Part shown: positions 21,179 to 34,143 of the stretch, in pieces
How the letters are laid out: each line of letters begins with the position of its first letter
Position numbering within the stretch: position 1 is the first letter of the stretch
Source of the DNA: Darksidea phi
Lineage: Eukaryota > Ascomycota > Dothideomycetes > Pleosporales > Lentitheciaceae
Reading direction: 5' to 3'
Assembly (NCBI GenBank): GCA_030770425.1
Contig: JASJFT010000046.1
Location: 1-64,000 of the forward strand
DNA length: 64,000 nucleotides
Program-made: the position numbers and the translations under genes
Notes under the pieces: model-generated
Databases searched by the model: none
Told to the model about the DNA's origin: nothing
Seen by the model: the letters and a program-made list of their open reading frames with translations, nothing else

Positions 21179-23384
21179 ATGCCTCTCGGACAGTTTGCGA
21201 ACCAAACGCGGGCAAAATGCACCCCGCCTTTGCTGGACAAGTCGTTGTTTTCAGACTCTGGTGGATGTAAGTGTAACCACATCAAAGGTTAAGTGAGCGG
21301 AACTGATGCATACCGCTAGATCAGCTCGGCCGCTACTGCGGTCTCGGGTCGTTCGAAGATGGCACAACCTGCTGTTTTCCCTGCCCGATTCAAGACTGGC
21401 TCTATCCACCAGGTACATTCTCATCCCGTCTTGTCACCCTACTCTTTCGCACATATCTGACACTGCACTACAGAATGGCAACAGCAACTCCGCGTCCCAA
21501 ACTACCTCTCTCTTCTTTCTGTGATCCTCTGCTGCTTCCTCCTCCTCTCCTTTGCCGTCCTCCCCGTCGAAGCGACCCACCGACACTACCTCTCCGTCGG
21601 CCTCCTCTTTCCCGTCCTCTTCATCTCGCTCTCCTTTGCCATTCCCGTATCTACCAACCCACACATGTGCCACGACGAAATCACACCCAACGACATGAAG
21701 TCTTCCATGTCGTGTGCCTGGACCGGCGCGCTAGTCACCCTCGGCGGGTTGGGCTGCGTGGTTTGGGTGTTCCTCCGCTCACTATGGCTGCATATCAGGA
21801 TCTTCTGGGATAGGGATCCGGGGCGGAAGTTCAAGTGGGGGAGTATCGTATTTGGAATACTTGTGCCTCTGGTCTTCCTTATTGCAATGCTGGCGGCCAC
21901 GGGATTTAGCTATCGGATGGGGCAGACGTGCCTCCCTAACCACGAGAACGCTATTGTGACGTTTTGGGTCTGGCTTGTCATTTTCGCCGTCTTGGCCTTT
22001 CTCCTCCAAGCCGTCACGACAGGTTACTGCTTCTTTATATACATGCGCACACTGCGCCGCGAACGGCGTGTTTCCGCAATTAACTCGTATCAGCACCGAC
22101 AAGCACGCGCCAAAGCCGACACTTGGAGTAACGTCAAACGCCTATTTCTTCTCCAATGGCGGAACATCCTAGTCAGTATCTTCGTCATCATTGGAAGCAT
22201 TAGCTTCTTCATTGTGTTCTGGACGCAGGATTCCAAGTTGGGGCGCGTGTTCAACGACCCCAATAACATCAAGCCGGTCAAGACGTGGATCATCTGTCAG
22301 ACATTGAGTGCGGGGGACAAGGAAGAGTGTCGGAAATATGTCAAGGATTTTACCGTCGACCAGGCCGCTGTACTCACTTCGTTGATATTGGCTTCGGTAA
22401 GTTGTCCTGGTCATACCTTATTACTCTGATATCTAATGCCCATCCCAGCTTGTCGGGATAGAGATCTTCATCCTACTCTTCCGCGTGTCCATGCTAGCAG
22501 CTTGGGCCTCTCTCTTCCGCCGCAGCACCCACGCCCTCCACAAAGGCCGTCCTCCAACACCCCAGCTCACGTCACTTGAGAACCCGGAGAAGTACCAGTC
22601 ACCTTCGCCACGGAATCGAGTGCCCTTGTTCGCTTCAGCCTTTAGCACGGAGACACTTAGCAATGCCAGTAGCTCCACTGATGAGAGGCATAGTGACGTG
22701 AACAGTGGTACTAGTGCAGGCCACGACGCAAAGGAAATGGGAGTCTTGGCCCAACGACCCGCGTATGAAAGGGTGACGAGCGAGACTGGACTGCTGACGC
22801 CCCCAGGTGTCCAGCGGTTCAGTTCCTTCCTCGGCGACAGAAGCTCAGCGACACCTTCAGTGTCCACTTCCCGCGCCGAAACACCAATCCTCTTCAACTC
22901 TAGCGACGCTCAGCCTCAACACCAACCACCCCCCTCAATACCTCGCGACATGCCTCCACAACCATCCTCAAGGAGACTTTCCCAGATCCAACCCCAAGCC
23001 TCCCCGGGCGCACACCCTCGCTCATACACGCCCATGCGCGCTGCCCCTTCTCCGCCTCTCTCGCCATCGCGCAGTAGCATCGCCGCTAAACACACACCCT
23101 CGCGTTTCTCGACTGCGTCGACGGTGGTGAACAGAGATTCAACGCTATCAGGATTGAGTATTCAGAAGACACCTTCGAGCAAGGTGAGGGGTAGGATCTC
23201 GGCTCCTATTCCGGCAAGCTTCATGCATGTTGGCGGCGCGTTTGTGGACAGCAACGACGAGGGTGGCGTTATGGGTGGCGTGCAGAAGAATGGGAGCAGG
23301 AGAAGTGGACCATTGGGTATGCATCCGGTAGAGGATCTTAATTCGGGGGCAAGGAGGGAAAGGAGGGATAGTGGGGGTGTTTGA
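21179..23384 (+). CDS. Seven-helix G-protein-coupled-receptor-like protein
   Basis: Four exons: 21179-21266, 21320-21412, 21474-22396 and 22449-23384, giving 679 aa. The extracellular N-terminus is Cys-rich (YCGLGSFEDGTTCCFPCPIQDWLYP). Seven hydrophobic segments follow, with the conserved loop CHDEITPNDMKSSMSCAWTGALV after the second helix and a lysine/arginine-rich cytosolic loop (RTLRRERR). The C-terminal 290 residues are a long Ser/Pro-rich cytosolic tail with potential phosphorylation sites. The pattern fits a fungal receptor class often compared with secretin- or GHRH-like receptors (GprM type); the ligand is unknown. A start further downstream would lose the Cys-rich ectodomain, so the upstream exons are favoured. 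Confidence 0.75.
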
Positions 23385-24020
23385 GGGCTCACTCAGTTGG
23401 GATAACTTGCTTGGTTTAGATTTTCCTTGGTTAGAGATTTATTCATTTCGTGCTTGGAAGCTCGTAATCCTCTTTTATACATATATGTTCGTGCTTTCTC
23501 TAGTCAAATAGTTCGCAAATTATGATACAAGGAGACTCCCCAGAAAGAAATAGATGGCCAGCGAATGTATGAGAAAAGAACTCTGAGCGATGTATACGTT
23601 TAGGCAGATCGATCCTCAGCAGCCGTCCAAGTAGCTTGTTTCTTTCAATTGCTCTTTTAAGGATTGCTTAGCCTGATAGCCTTCATAAGATAGGACTTGC
23701 TAGGGATTGACGTTTTGTTCGGGGGTAAATATAGACCACTGCTGTATGTGACCCTTATTGTCTTGGCCCCGATGTGCTAAAGAGAGTACCGAACACCTCT
23801 CATGAGTCTAATCTGCCTAGTCATTATACTGTTAAGTGGGGTCTAAACGCGTGGAATAGTAAGTAGACGATCTAGATGCGTGGACAACCCTTGACATGCA
23901 GAAGAAGTCGGTAAAGCTTATCCAGAAGGGTGTCAATACTGTTGTTTTATTCTAGAAGCACCACTATCTCGCGATTGCAAATTAGCGTTATGAATTACGT
24001 TAACATACCACAGGACTGAT

Positions 24021-24068
24021 ATCCCTGGATCAGCTTTGCTACATGTCTTTGCTGACTTTGTACCCTAA
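24021..24068 (+). repeat. Short dispersed repeat, copy 1
   Basis: Contains CAGCTTTGCT and then CTTTGCTGACTTTGTACCCT. The core AGCTTTGCTGAC...TACCCT recurs at 24151, 39251 and 41085 in intergenic DNA. Confidence 0.6.
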
Positions 24069-24150
24069 CCTTTAATTCTATAGGCTGAGGGTACGAAATG
24101 CGTGGCGATTTTAAAAATGCACAGCTTTAGTACAATTAGGTACTAACACC

Positions 24151-24196
24151 CCTCTGGATAAGCTTTGCTGAATAGCTTTGCTGACATCGTACCCTA
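24151..24196 (+). repeat. Short dispersed repeat, copy 2
   Basis: Reads CTGGATAAGCTTTGCTGAAT then AGCTTTGCTGACATCGTACC. Here the AGCTTTGCTGA core is itself duplicated. Confidence 0.6.
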
Positions 24197-24469
24197 GTCT
24201 CAGTACAACGCACCCTAAGTCGACGTAGAAGCTGGAAACTACCAACTAGGAAACTCGGGTCAGATGAGACATGTAATGGAAGAGAAGGTCAAGGTCATGT
24301 TTACACCCTGAATCTTGTGGATTTCCATGTTCGTACCAAATTAATCGCTTAGCGCTCTTCTCACATGACACCGCAATGCACTAGACTCACCAGCCTTGGC
24401 ATTCGCGAAACTTTGACATCCATCGCTCATCAACGCAATCCCCCCAATTGAGCGTCCACACCCCCCAAA

Positions 24470-25131
24470 ATGAACTCCTCCGCCCTCCGACCCTTCTTCC
24501 GAACCTCGCGATTCCCAATACCCACCGCTGTCCACCGCAATGTGCCCTCAATACCAAAAACCGTACCCGCAACCACATCGCCATTCTCATCGACAGCACG
24601 ACTATTAAAGAGGAAGAGAGGAGGACAGAAGAATCTTACGGATCCACGTGTTAGTACGTACTCCTATTGCTACACCACGTTCGCCATTCCCTCTCCCAAC
24701 CAAAGAGCTAACATTTCTTCCCAGCGGCTATCCGCTACCACCTTCAACACCCCTTAACGCCGCGCCCGCTCCATTTCTCGCGTAACCGCTACCTCCGGCA
24801 CTGGACCATTCACCGCGCCTGGATGCTCTTCCTGCGCAAGCGACGTCGCGCCGAAGAACTCGAGTTGGAGCGGCAATACATGTCCATGCGGGCTGCGTGC
24901 GAGCACCTACGCCTGCTCGACAGCAATGGCAACAAAGTCAGTGAAGCCGAGGCAGGTGGTCAAGGAGCGGACGCGGGACGGTTGGGCGCAAAGGGAAAGG
25001 AAGTGGGCAGACTGTATAGGGCGGCGATGGTTAAGAGGGGCATTTGGGGTAGTGTGCCGGTTGAGTATGCCAGATGCCAGACGGATTTTCCGGGGAGGGA
25101 GGGGTGGAATCACGCTTGGACACGGAACTAG
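24470..25131 (+). CDS. mrpl28: Mitochondrial ribosomal protein mL40 (MRPL28 family)
   Basis: Two exons, 24470-24653 and 24725-25131, giving 196 aa; the intron has GTACGT, a CTAAC branch site and TTCCCAG. The first 45 or so residues are Ser/Arg/Pro-rich without acids (FFRTSRFPIPTAVHRN), as expected for a mitochondrial presequence. The conserved body reads IRYHLQHPLTPRPLHFSRN, LRHWTIHRAWMLF, then a charged helix (RRRAEELELERQYMSMRAACEHLRLLD) and a C-terminal YRAAMVKRGIWGSVPVEYAR. It is a component of the large subunit of the mitochondrial ribosome. Confidence 0.88.
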
Positions 25132-25795
25132 GGTGCGCATAGAAGAGAGAGGTGGTGATGTACGATATTATGTATTCGAAAGTCGGCGGGAGCTATCTAG
25201 GACGAGCACATGCATTCGGTGTGTCATAATCGGCGCTCGATCAATTAGCAAACTGGGTTGTACGCCGCAAAATCTCCATGAACAGCCTTGGAAGACCCAA
25301 AGGTATGCAAGAATGGTATCTTGTAATACTAACGCTCAACCTACAATGATATATGATATACCGGATGTCATAAGGACCGCTCCTCTAGCAACCTTCTTTA
25401 CAGCTTGTCTTGACACCCTCTTCCATCCAAACTAAAGGAATGCACAGCTAATAATGAGTGTAAGATGACAAAGATCATCACCGTCATGAACCCATCCAGT
25501 ATCGTACCCCAAGAGGAAATCCAGTCAACCTCCACCACACCAAATATAACCATTAAACCAAACTAAAATGCAGGGGCCATCGGAGCTATGCATCCACTTG
25601 CCTGTCCCACCCCTTTTTGACAGCCGCTGAAACAAGCCATTACACGAAGAGGAAAACGAGGTACCGTAGTTATGCCGGCGGAAATACGCTAAGCAATGCC
25701 GGCAAAAAACGATGAAAGCGATCCAAAAATGAAGCAAAAGGCCCAGAGAACGCCGCCCAATGCAAAAATGGGGTAGAGAGCAATGAAAAAGTCGT
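25132..25795. other. Convergent 3' flanks
   Basis: About 660 bp between the convergent mL40 and rho2 genes. No coding signal seen; probably 3' untranslated sequence of both. Confidence 0.55.
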
Positions 25796-26945
25796 TCATA
25801 GGATGACGCAGCAGCCCTGTCCCTCCTTCTTGTCGTGAGACAGAAGAGCGGCGCGGGTTGCCGCTTCGAAAACATCGTCGACGCCGTCGCCAGTGAGTGA
25901 AGAGCATTCGAGGTACTTTCGCGCGCCGATGATCTCCTTCATGTCGCTGCCGGCCTTGGGCGTTGTGAACTTGAGAGACTTCTTGCGCATCTCTTCCTGC
26001 GCCAACGGATCTTCGCGCAGATCCTTCTTCAGGCCGACTAATATGATCGGAACGCCAGGGCACCGTTCCCGCGCTTCCTCAGCCCACTTGTGCTTGACGT
26101 TTTCTAGCGAATCTGGAGAGTCGACTGAGAAGCCTATCAGGATCACATGCGCTTTGGAATATGCGAGGGGCCGCAGTCGCTCGTAGTCCTCTTGGCCGGC
26201 GGTATCCCATAGCGCCAACTGTACCGACTTGCCGTCTACTCTGCAGTCCGTGACGTAGTTTTCAAAGACGGTCGGAACGTAACGCTGGAGGGAGAGGTTA
26301 GAATACTACATTGGCGATCGTGCTGGGGGCAGGGGACCCACTGTGGGAAAGTAACCGAGGGTGAAGACGCTTAGAAGACTGGTTTTGCCACAAGCTCCGT
26401 CGCCAATGATGACTAACTTCCTGTTGTGGTCTGATTAGCATGCTGTACGAAAGCCCACCGCGGTGTTTCATCCAGAAGGGACGTGGAGCTGAGAATGGTG
26501 AAACTGAGACATTTGCGAAGGCTGGAAGATCCAGGGGAATGTTGATGGAAATGGAGAGGGTAAATGCGAGACGATAGTCTGCATACATGGGAGCCATGTC
26601 GGGTGCCTATTTTTAGACAAGGGTGTGCTCGGATCAGGAACACCAATGCAGGTTGTCGCACAGGGCCCAGGGTCGCTGCAGTCCCCCAATAATTGGTGGG
26701 GAGGATTGTTGGAGACGCACGGGAGTAGGAAATAAGGAATATTGGCGATTAGTAGCCAACGTAGAACCTGAAATGAATGGAAAGTAGACAATTGAGAGGT
26801 GAGGGCAAAGACGAGAAAGGCTGAGGGACAATGAACCGCGATCCGTAGTGTTGCCGTGCCCGTGCAGGGGTGCAACCTGATATCGGATGATGAAATGGTT
26901 GTTGACATACCTGCGCATCACAGGCTCGCCGCCGTTTTGTGCCAT
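25796..26945 (-). CDS. rho2: Rho-family small GTPase Rho2
   Basis: Three exons: 26945-26911, 26420-26342 and 26284-25796, giving 200 aa, the usual Rho2 length. The P-loop GDGACGKT is at residues 18-25, switch [11 protein letters not shown] at 40-49, switch [19 protein letters not shown] at 64-80, and the Rho insert carries KKSLKF. Rho2 rather than Rho1/3/4 is indicated by [24 protein letters not shown] and [28 protein letters not shown]. The C-terminus GCCVIL ends in a CAAX box with Leu (geranylgeranylation) next to a second Cys that may be palmitoylated. Rho2 acts at the plasma membrane in cell-wall (alpha-glucan, integrity pathway) signalling. The first intron is long (about 490 nt). It is divergent from nst1. 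Confidence 0.93.
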
Positions 26946-27859
26946 GATGTACCGAGGGATTTGCTGGGGCGGCGATAACAAGCAATGTAGCGACTGTCGA
27001 TGGCCAAGCCGAGCGCGATGTGTTCCACAAAAGATTACCCGGTTACTTTCTGTAGATATGAGCTCCGAGCGGTCGCGTATGCTCCCAGATGCCGTCGCGA
27101 TTGCCCGTCGAGAGGGTCGGGCGGTGTCTCGACGCTAGAGAGGAAGTCGGTAGCGCTGTCTGGGAGGGCGAGCAATGAACGGTCGAGCGGGCGAGAGAGA
27201 GGTCGCTCTGGGGGACGGTGTTGCAGTGGCGAACCAGGCGCGGGCGAGGGAGAGAGGGGGGAGGGGCGAGAGCAGGGAGGTATCAGCTGTGACGGTCGGA
27301 GACAGCGCGGGTGAGGGTTGATGCGAAGGCTGTCGGGCGGGCCGGCGGGGGGCTTTAATAGTAATGGGTCGCAGCGATCAGGTCGGGGGCACAGACACAG
27401 ACACAGAGCACAGGCGGATGGCTAGCGGAAAGCCTCTTTAGATCGGGGGACGGTGGTGTTGAGGATTGGCCGTCTGCTGGGAGGCTGAGTATGGCGACAG
27501 GGAAGGAAAGCGCGGGCTTGGCACTTTCCGACACGCTAGTGGACCGCAGATGGCCCAGCACAGCGACCAGTGCCTTCAACACCAGAGACGTGCGTCACGC
27601 AGGGCATGCCCACGGTCTGATCGAGCACCAGAACAAACACGCCTCCACCCGCGCAGCCTCTGCCGCCCACCTGCAGAGATTGCTCTCCCATCCGTCACAC
27701 GTACGTTTCCAAAGCGGGGGACTGCTCCTGCTATTGCCTTTGCTTCTTCACGCGGCTCCTCCCACCTCTAGCCGTTGATTGGTACCCAAACTTTGCCTCG
27801 AGCTCAACCACCCCTAACGCATCTATACAGCCCATCTCCATTGCTCCCCCCTCGGTCTC
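26946..27859. other. Divergent promoter of rho2 and nst1
   Basis: About 0.9 kb. It contains a purine-rich G/A tract (about 27225-27290) and a short CA-rich microsatellite (about 27387-27410, ACAGACACAGACACAG). No gene. Confidence 0.55.
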
Positions 27860-30800
27860 ATGGCTCAAGGCACGAAAGCAACGGCCGCACCAACGGCAAC
27901 ATCCAACGGCGTCGGAGGTTCGCATGCCACCCCTCCCAGCGCCCCCGCAGCCGTGAACCGCAAAAAACAAAAGCGAAGGGAGAAGGAGGCCGCGAAGAAG
28001 GCCGCCGAGGCGCAGAAACGGCCGCCGTCTGCGCAGAATGGCCTGCCGGCGTCGGCCCAACCACCCGTCGCGCAAAACCCATCCTCTCACCTGCCGGCTC
28101 CGCAATACGCAGATCCCGATTACGACGAGCCCCTGTACGATGATGACGGCGAGTACTTCTCAGACGAGGAGGGCGAGACATACGAGGCGGTATATGCCGC
28201 GAACGGGCACTACCAAGCTGGCTATGCGCCGTCCTCGGTGGCTGGCGGCGCGGGCAAGAAGGCGAAGAAGAAGAAGAGAGGCCCGCCCGCCCCTTCTCAG
28301 CAAGCGTATCACCAGCACCAACATCAGCCCATACCGCCCCGCCCGCTCCACATGCCACAGCACGCCCACCAAGCCGTCCGCAAGTCAAACTCGAAGCGGG
28401 ACCGCATATGGAACACGTCAACCAACGAAGAGCGGGAGCGCATCCGCGAATTCTGGTTGTCCCTCGGCGAAGATGAGCGCAAATCACTGGTCAAGATCGA
28501 GAAGGAGGCCGTTCTTCGTAAGATGAAGGAACAGCAAAAGCACTCGTGCAGCTGCTCTGTGTGCGGGCGGAAACGGACTGCAATCGAGGAGGAGCTGGAA
28601 GTCCTATATGATGCATACTACGAGGAACTCGAGGGGTACGCGATCCACTGGGCACATGCTGGCCCTTTCTTCCTTTGTGCTAATCACGATTTTACTTCCA
28701 GTGCCCCCCACGCCCGTACCATCATGACGCATCCCCCGCCCGGCGCCTACGACGACACCGACGATTTATCAGGTGACGAGGAGGACGGAGACCAAGACTT
28801 TTCGAATAGTGAGATATCGTCTGAGGAAGACTACAGTGACGACGAGCGAAGCTTACCACCGCCTGGGCAAACAGACTTTTTGCAGTTTGGCAGCAGCCTG
28901 CAAGTAAAAGGTAACAAGTCTGACATGATGTCGTTGGAAGAGGCTGATTTGGACCTTAGGAGGAATCCTGACAGTCGCGGACGATCTACTCAAGAACGAC
29001 GGCAAGAAATTCATCGAGATGATGGAGCAGCTTGCAGAACGCAGAATGCAGCGTGAAGAGGAAGCATCTTTCCAGGCACATCCGAATACGTACAGGGCTC
29101 ATAATCAGCACAGTCATCCACATCCCCCTCCCGAAGAAGACGATTTCGACGATGAAGAGGACGACGAGGATGGATATGAGGACGGAGACTATGAAGAGGA
29201 TGACGAAGACGAAGATGTGTGTACAACTGGCGAGCATACGTATAGTCCACTAATGCGCACAGGATACCATGACCGAAGAGCAGCGAATGGAGGAAGGGCG
29301 ACGGATGTTCCAGATATTCGCAGCACGAATGTTTGAGCAGAGGGTACTCCAAGCATATCGAGAAAAGGTGGCCGCCGAACGGCAACAGAAACTGCTCGAG
29401 GAACTAGCGGAAGAGGACGACAAGAAGGAGGCGAAAGAGGCCAAGAAAGCAAAGGAGGCTCAGAAGCGCAAGGAAAAGAAGGACAAGCAACGACAGCAAA
29501 AAGCCGAGGAGAAGGCCAAAAAGGACGCAGACAGGGCCGCCAAAGAAGCTGAAATCAGGGCTGCTGAAGAGAAGCGTGCGGAAGAGCAAAAGAGGAAGCG
29601 AGAAGAGCAGCGGAAGAAGAGGGAGGCCGAACGCAAAGCGCAGGAAGAAGAGAAGCAACGAAAGGAGGCTGAGCGGCTGAAACGACAGCAGGAGGAGCGC
29701 GAGCGTCAACAGGAAATCGAGCGAAAGGCTCGAGAGCAGAAGGCTCAGGAGAAGAAGGCCAGGGAAGAAGCCAAGCGAAAAGAACGTGAAGAACGTGAGG
29801 CAAGGGAGAAGGAGGCGCGTGAGAAAAAGGCTCATGATGACAAGGAGCGTCGAGACCGTGACGCCAGAGTAAAAGCAGAAAGGGAACGTCTCCGGAAAGA
29901 CGAGCAAGCTGCCACCGCCCCAACCAAGAGGACATCGCAGCCGGTGGCTGTTGCTTTGCCTCCACAGCTGCTCAAACAGACCTCGTCGACCGGATATCCT
30001 TCACCTCATGTAACTCCGGCCATTCCCAAGGCGCCAACACCGAACCGACCTCGTCAAACTTCACAGCAAGGCTCGCATGGTTCATCGCCGAACACTCCTC
30101 ACGCCGGTGCAGGCAGCAAGTCAATGTCTCCTACGTCGCAGGCACAGGTTCCAGTGGTACCCAGGTCTATTCTGACAAAACCGCCGACTGCGCAGCAACC
30201 CACGCCAGCGAACCAGGTTCAACCGCCAATGCCACCAATTGGCCCGCCTCCTGGGATGCAACCACCTCCAGGAATGGGTATGGCCATGGTAATGCCGCCA
30301 GGCCTGAATGGCTTTCCCGGGCAGGGGTCGATTATGCCTGGCATGATGGGTCCCGGTCGCAATATGCCCATGTTTTCACCCCAACCTAGCGCCCCAAACT
30401 TCCGCTCTTTTCCGCCGCCTGGTATGCATGTGCCAAACCAGATGCCAATGGGACGTGGATTCGGCATGGATGCGCCGCCGCCTCCAGGCTTTGGACCACC
30501 GCCGGGGTTCCCTGGACCTAACCACGTACCTGGATACGGTATGGGGATGCCGACTCACTCGCGTCAAACCTCCGGATCATACGATAAGCCAACCACGGAG
30601 AGCCCAATTACTGCACCGCAATCACAGCCTATCCAACGACCGACACCTATTCAGCGGCCCTCTAGCGTCAAGCCCCACGAGGCGAACAAATATAACGCGG
30701 CGGACGTTGACGAGCTTGCGGACCACCTCGGTAGCAAAGCCCTCCTGGATGACGAAGAAGACATGCCCGAGTTTCCGGAAGCGGCGCGTAGAACGAGCGT

Positions 30801-31449
30801 GCAACCGCATGGCTCACTGAGAGGCGCTCCGCTCGGCTTTAGCTTTCCCGATGCAGGCCAACCCAGACCGGATTTACATGGCCCTTTTGCTGGGTCAAAT
30901 AATGCGAGTGTATGGGGAACTCCACCGGTGCCGTTTCCGCTGCCGGGTTCGGGATGGGGCAACTCGCCAACCTCGAGCATATTCAGCAACCCCTTTTCCA
31001 TGACCGGCGCCCCACGGGGAAACGAGCAACGTGGTCCTAACGAGCAACGCCTCGTGTGGCTCCGTCGAATGGTCTGTTCTACCTGTAAGATGCTGTCCAT
31101 GCGACAGGCCGGTACGGACGGCTACGTCGACGCCGGAGAGGTTCATAGCCATATCGAGTCAGCGCGAGCACCCTCAGAACTAGTGGTCACACCGCCAGAG
31201 ATCAAGGAGGCTTGCGACATTATTGGCGACAGCACCAACGGTGGAGGCTCGCTCGAATACAAAGAATCAGCACCAGGTCGCCTCTCGCACATCAAGTTCG
31301 TCGAAGCCGGTGGCCCCCCACCCACACTCGGCGAGATCGGTAGTCCCAGGCCTGGCCACAGCGTGCCGCAGCCGGTTGGATTTGGGGGTGGACGGCCGTT
31401 GTATGGTCTGGGTTCGCAGGTTCCTGGTCTGGGTCCTCAAGCGTTTTGA
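27860..31449 (+). CDS. nst1: Stress-response protein Nst1
   Basis: Four exons: 27860-28635, 28702-28910, 28960-29216 and 29263-31449, giving 1142 aa, a normal length for Nst1. The N-terminus is Lys/Ala/Pro-rich. A conserved block reads [22 protein letters not shown], then [29 protein letters not shown]. After the second intron the diagnostic [18 protein letters not shown] appears, then [12 protein letters not shown] and an acidic tract. A very long K/E/R/A coiled coil (about residues 440-650) and a Pro/Gly/Met-rich C-terminus follow. The first intron (66 nt) is in frame without stops but has good signals. Nst1 is a cytoplasmic negative regulator of salt tolerance in yeast. Confidence 0.9.
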
Positions 31450-32231
31450 GCGTGCTTGTACAGCGCGTGTTCCAATATCCCCTTTCTAGCTTTCTTTTGG
31501 CGCATGGCTTAGCTCTCGGTGCATCATATCTGGCGCTCAGAGTAGCTTCGAGAAGATTCGTGCTGAGACGATTTAGTAGCCGCTCCAAAGTCTGCTCTGA
31601 GATGAGTTGGTAGCATGAAAGAAGTCTACTCCTCTTGTGCGATTTGAGCATGTAGCAAAGTGATGTAGTGGACATGTGGCTGCGTCCACATTCGAAGTGA
31701 AGTGGTGGAGCTGAAACTACTTCAGTGTTACTAACACACAGAGTTTCGAATAGGCGCCGGAAGCGCAGCACAGTGTTACATGACGGTCCAGATAGTGTCA
31801 GGATGAATCTGCTAGGATGAGTGCGGGGCTAGCTGCATTCAAATGGAAGTTGTGACTACTCAACCGCTCAGACCAGCGTGTTACTCTCTCTCTCTTTTTT
31901 CTTAATCAACGGCGACGCTCTATCATCTCCCATCCGTGGTGCGCAAAGACAGGTAGACAGCTGAAAGGTACGTGCAGGCTAAGCAAGTACATCAGCGTCG
32001 TAAAAGGAAAGGCGCGTCATCAGCCCTGCAGCTAGCGCGTTGGAGGGGCACAGGTGCGGCTCTCCAGGTACGCTGTTGTCCCCGCAGCTGATATCCTTCC
32101 AGCTTACCGACTCTTCGCTCTCAGCTCTTCTCGATTTGTTTCTCGGGCTTATTATTTAGTTTAATTGCAGGCTGTACGACCGCTCCAATTGCACTCTCAA
32201 CGCAAGTTTCGTCAAACTCCGCGAACGAGCC
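31450..32231. other. Intergenic
   Basis: About 780 bp between nst1 and the mutase gene. There is a CT-rich stretch at about 31883-31903, a common fungal promoter feature. No gene. Confidence 0.55.
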
Positions 32232-34143
32232 ATGTCCGCCATCGCTGAGGCTGCCAGAGCGCACCCAGCGCCTGAGGGACTAGTGTACACATACGGTACA
32301 GCTGGCGTGAGTAACTAGATTCTTGAAAAGGCATACACCAGAGCTAATTGATGGAAACAGTTCCGTACAAAAGCGTAAGCCTCGTCCTAAAAGGCTGCGA
32401 GCCCGCAGCTGTCGAACCCCTTGGGCCTCGAGCTGACCACGATAGCGAGGTTCTCGATTCAGTTCTGACACGTGTTGGTCTCGTTGCCGCCCTTCGATCT
32501 CGCTCTCTAAAGGGAAAATGGATTGGTGTCATGATCACAGCGTCCCACAACCCACCGGAGGACAACGGCGTGAAGCTGGTGGAGCCGCTGGTGCGTTCGT
32601 ACTCTCGGGGATATGAGGGCTGAAGCTAACTTCATTACAGGGCAACATGTTGCAGGTACGTGACAGGATTCTTGATATCCATCAAGGTGTCAGCGACCGA
32701 TTTGTCTCTAACCGATGTACAGGAAGATTGGGAGGTGATTAGCACCAAAATGGCCAACAAGGCTACCCCAGAAGATGTCCACGACTACTACAAAGAAATC
32801 GCCGCACAGTTCAAGATCGACCTCGAGTCCCCCGCTCGCGTCGTCGTAGCCAGAGATACCAGAGCTTCGGGACCTAGGTTGCTAGGATGCGTCCAAGACG
32901 GGCTGAAGGCTGCCAGGGCTGAGGTGAAGGACTTTGGCTACTTCACGACCCCACAGCTCCACTACGTGGTTCGCTGCTTGAATACGCAAGGCACGAAGGA
33001 TGCATACGGCGAGCCTACCGAGAAAGGATACTACGAGAAATTCGGCGCGGCTTTCAAGACTGCGTTGAAGGGGAAGAAGCCTTCTGGGAGCTTGACAGTC
33101 GATTGCGCCAACGGCGTTGGCGGACCGAAGCTCACGGAGCTTATCAAGTACCTGCCGCCCAAGGATGAAGCATTGGAGATCCATGTGATCAATGACAACG
33201 TTGTCAAGCCGGAGGCCTTGAACGTCGATGTAACTATGCCCCGCAGATCTATTACAGCTTGATATACTAATGTATCCATCAGTGCGGCGCCGACTTCGTC
33301 AAGACCAACCAGCGGGCTCCCCCCTCCTCCAAAGCCGGCCCGGGTGATCGATGCTGCTCTCTCGATGGCGACGCGGATCGAGTCGTGTACTACTTTAAAG
33401 ATTCTGGCAATGTCTTCCGCCTTCTTGACGGTGATCGCATCGCAACTCTTGTAGCGTCCTTCCTCGGAGACCAAGTCCGCCAGGCTGGTCTCGCAGACTC
33501 CCTCAAAATTGGCGTCGTCCAAACCGCTTATGCCAATGGCGCTGCCACACAATACGTCGAGCAGCACCTCAAGCTCAAGGTCGACTGCACACCCACTGGC
33601 GTCAAGCATCTCCACCATGCCGCCGAGAAGCTGGATGTGGGTGTGTATTTTGAGGCTAATGGACATGGTACCGTCATCTTTTCTCCAGACACGTTGGATA
33701 CGATTGCGAAGCACGAACCTAAGAACCCCGGCCAAGCAGAAGCCCTGGACATCCTGCGCGCCTGCATCAACCTCATCAACCAATCTGTTGGCGACGCCCT
33801 CAGCGACATGCTCCTCGTTGAGGTTGTCTTGGCTCACAAGAACTGGGGGCCCCAGGAATGGCTCTCCACATACACTGACCTGCCGAACCGTCTCCTCAAG
33901 GTCATCGTCAATGACAGGAAGATTTTCGAGACTACGGATGCGGAGAGGAAGTTGGTCAAGCCGGAAGGTGTCCAGGCAGCGATCGATAAGCAGGTACAGA
34001 AGGTTAGGCAGGGCAGGAGTTTTGCGCGCGCGAGTGGCACAGAAGATGCGGTGAGGGTGTATGCGGAGGCGGCTACGAAGGCGGAAGCGGAAGATTTGGC
34101 GAGGAAGGTTGCAGAGATCGTAAAGGATGCCGGGAGTGCTTAG
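32232..34143 (+). CDS. pcm1: Phosphoacetylglucosamine mutase
   Basis: Six exons: 32232-32306, 32361-32374, 32446-32590, 32641-32655, 32723-33229 and 33283-34143, giving 538 aa. Two are micro-exons (14 and 15 nt), needed to restore YGTAGFRTKAEVLDSVL and EPLGNMLQEDWE. The phosphoserine active site ITASHNP is at residues 60-66 (Ser63). The metal-binding loop is SLDGDADRVVYY, the sugar-binding loop GVYFEANGHGTV, and the phosphate-binding loop RASGTEDAVRVYAE. The enzyme interconverts N-acetylglucosamine-6-phosphate and -1-phosphate in the cytosol, the step before UDP-GlcNAc formation for chitin, N-glycans and GPI anchors. Confidence 0.95.

Larger units (their letters stand above)
23385..24469. other. 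Intergenic with short dispersed repeats
   Basis: About 1.1 kb, no gene. It contains two copies of a short dispersed repeat (24021-24068 and 24151-24196). Between them lies an inverted pair (TGTACCCTA ... GAGGGTACGAA), which suggests a small MITE-like insertion. Confidence 0.6.

Noticed and set aside
29404..29965. Leu-rich minus-strand frame resembling a membrane protein
   Set aside because: Antisense of the Lys/Glu-rich coiled coil of Nst1, which automatically reads as Leu/Phe.
33031..33837. 268-aa minus-strand frame
   Set aside because: Fully antisense to conserved phosphoacetylglucosamine mutase exons.
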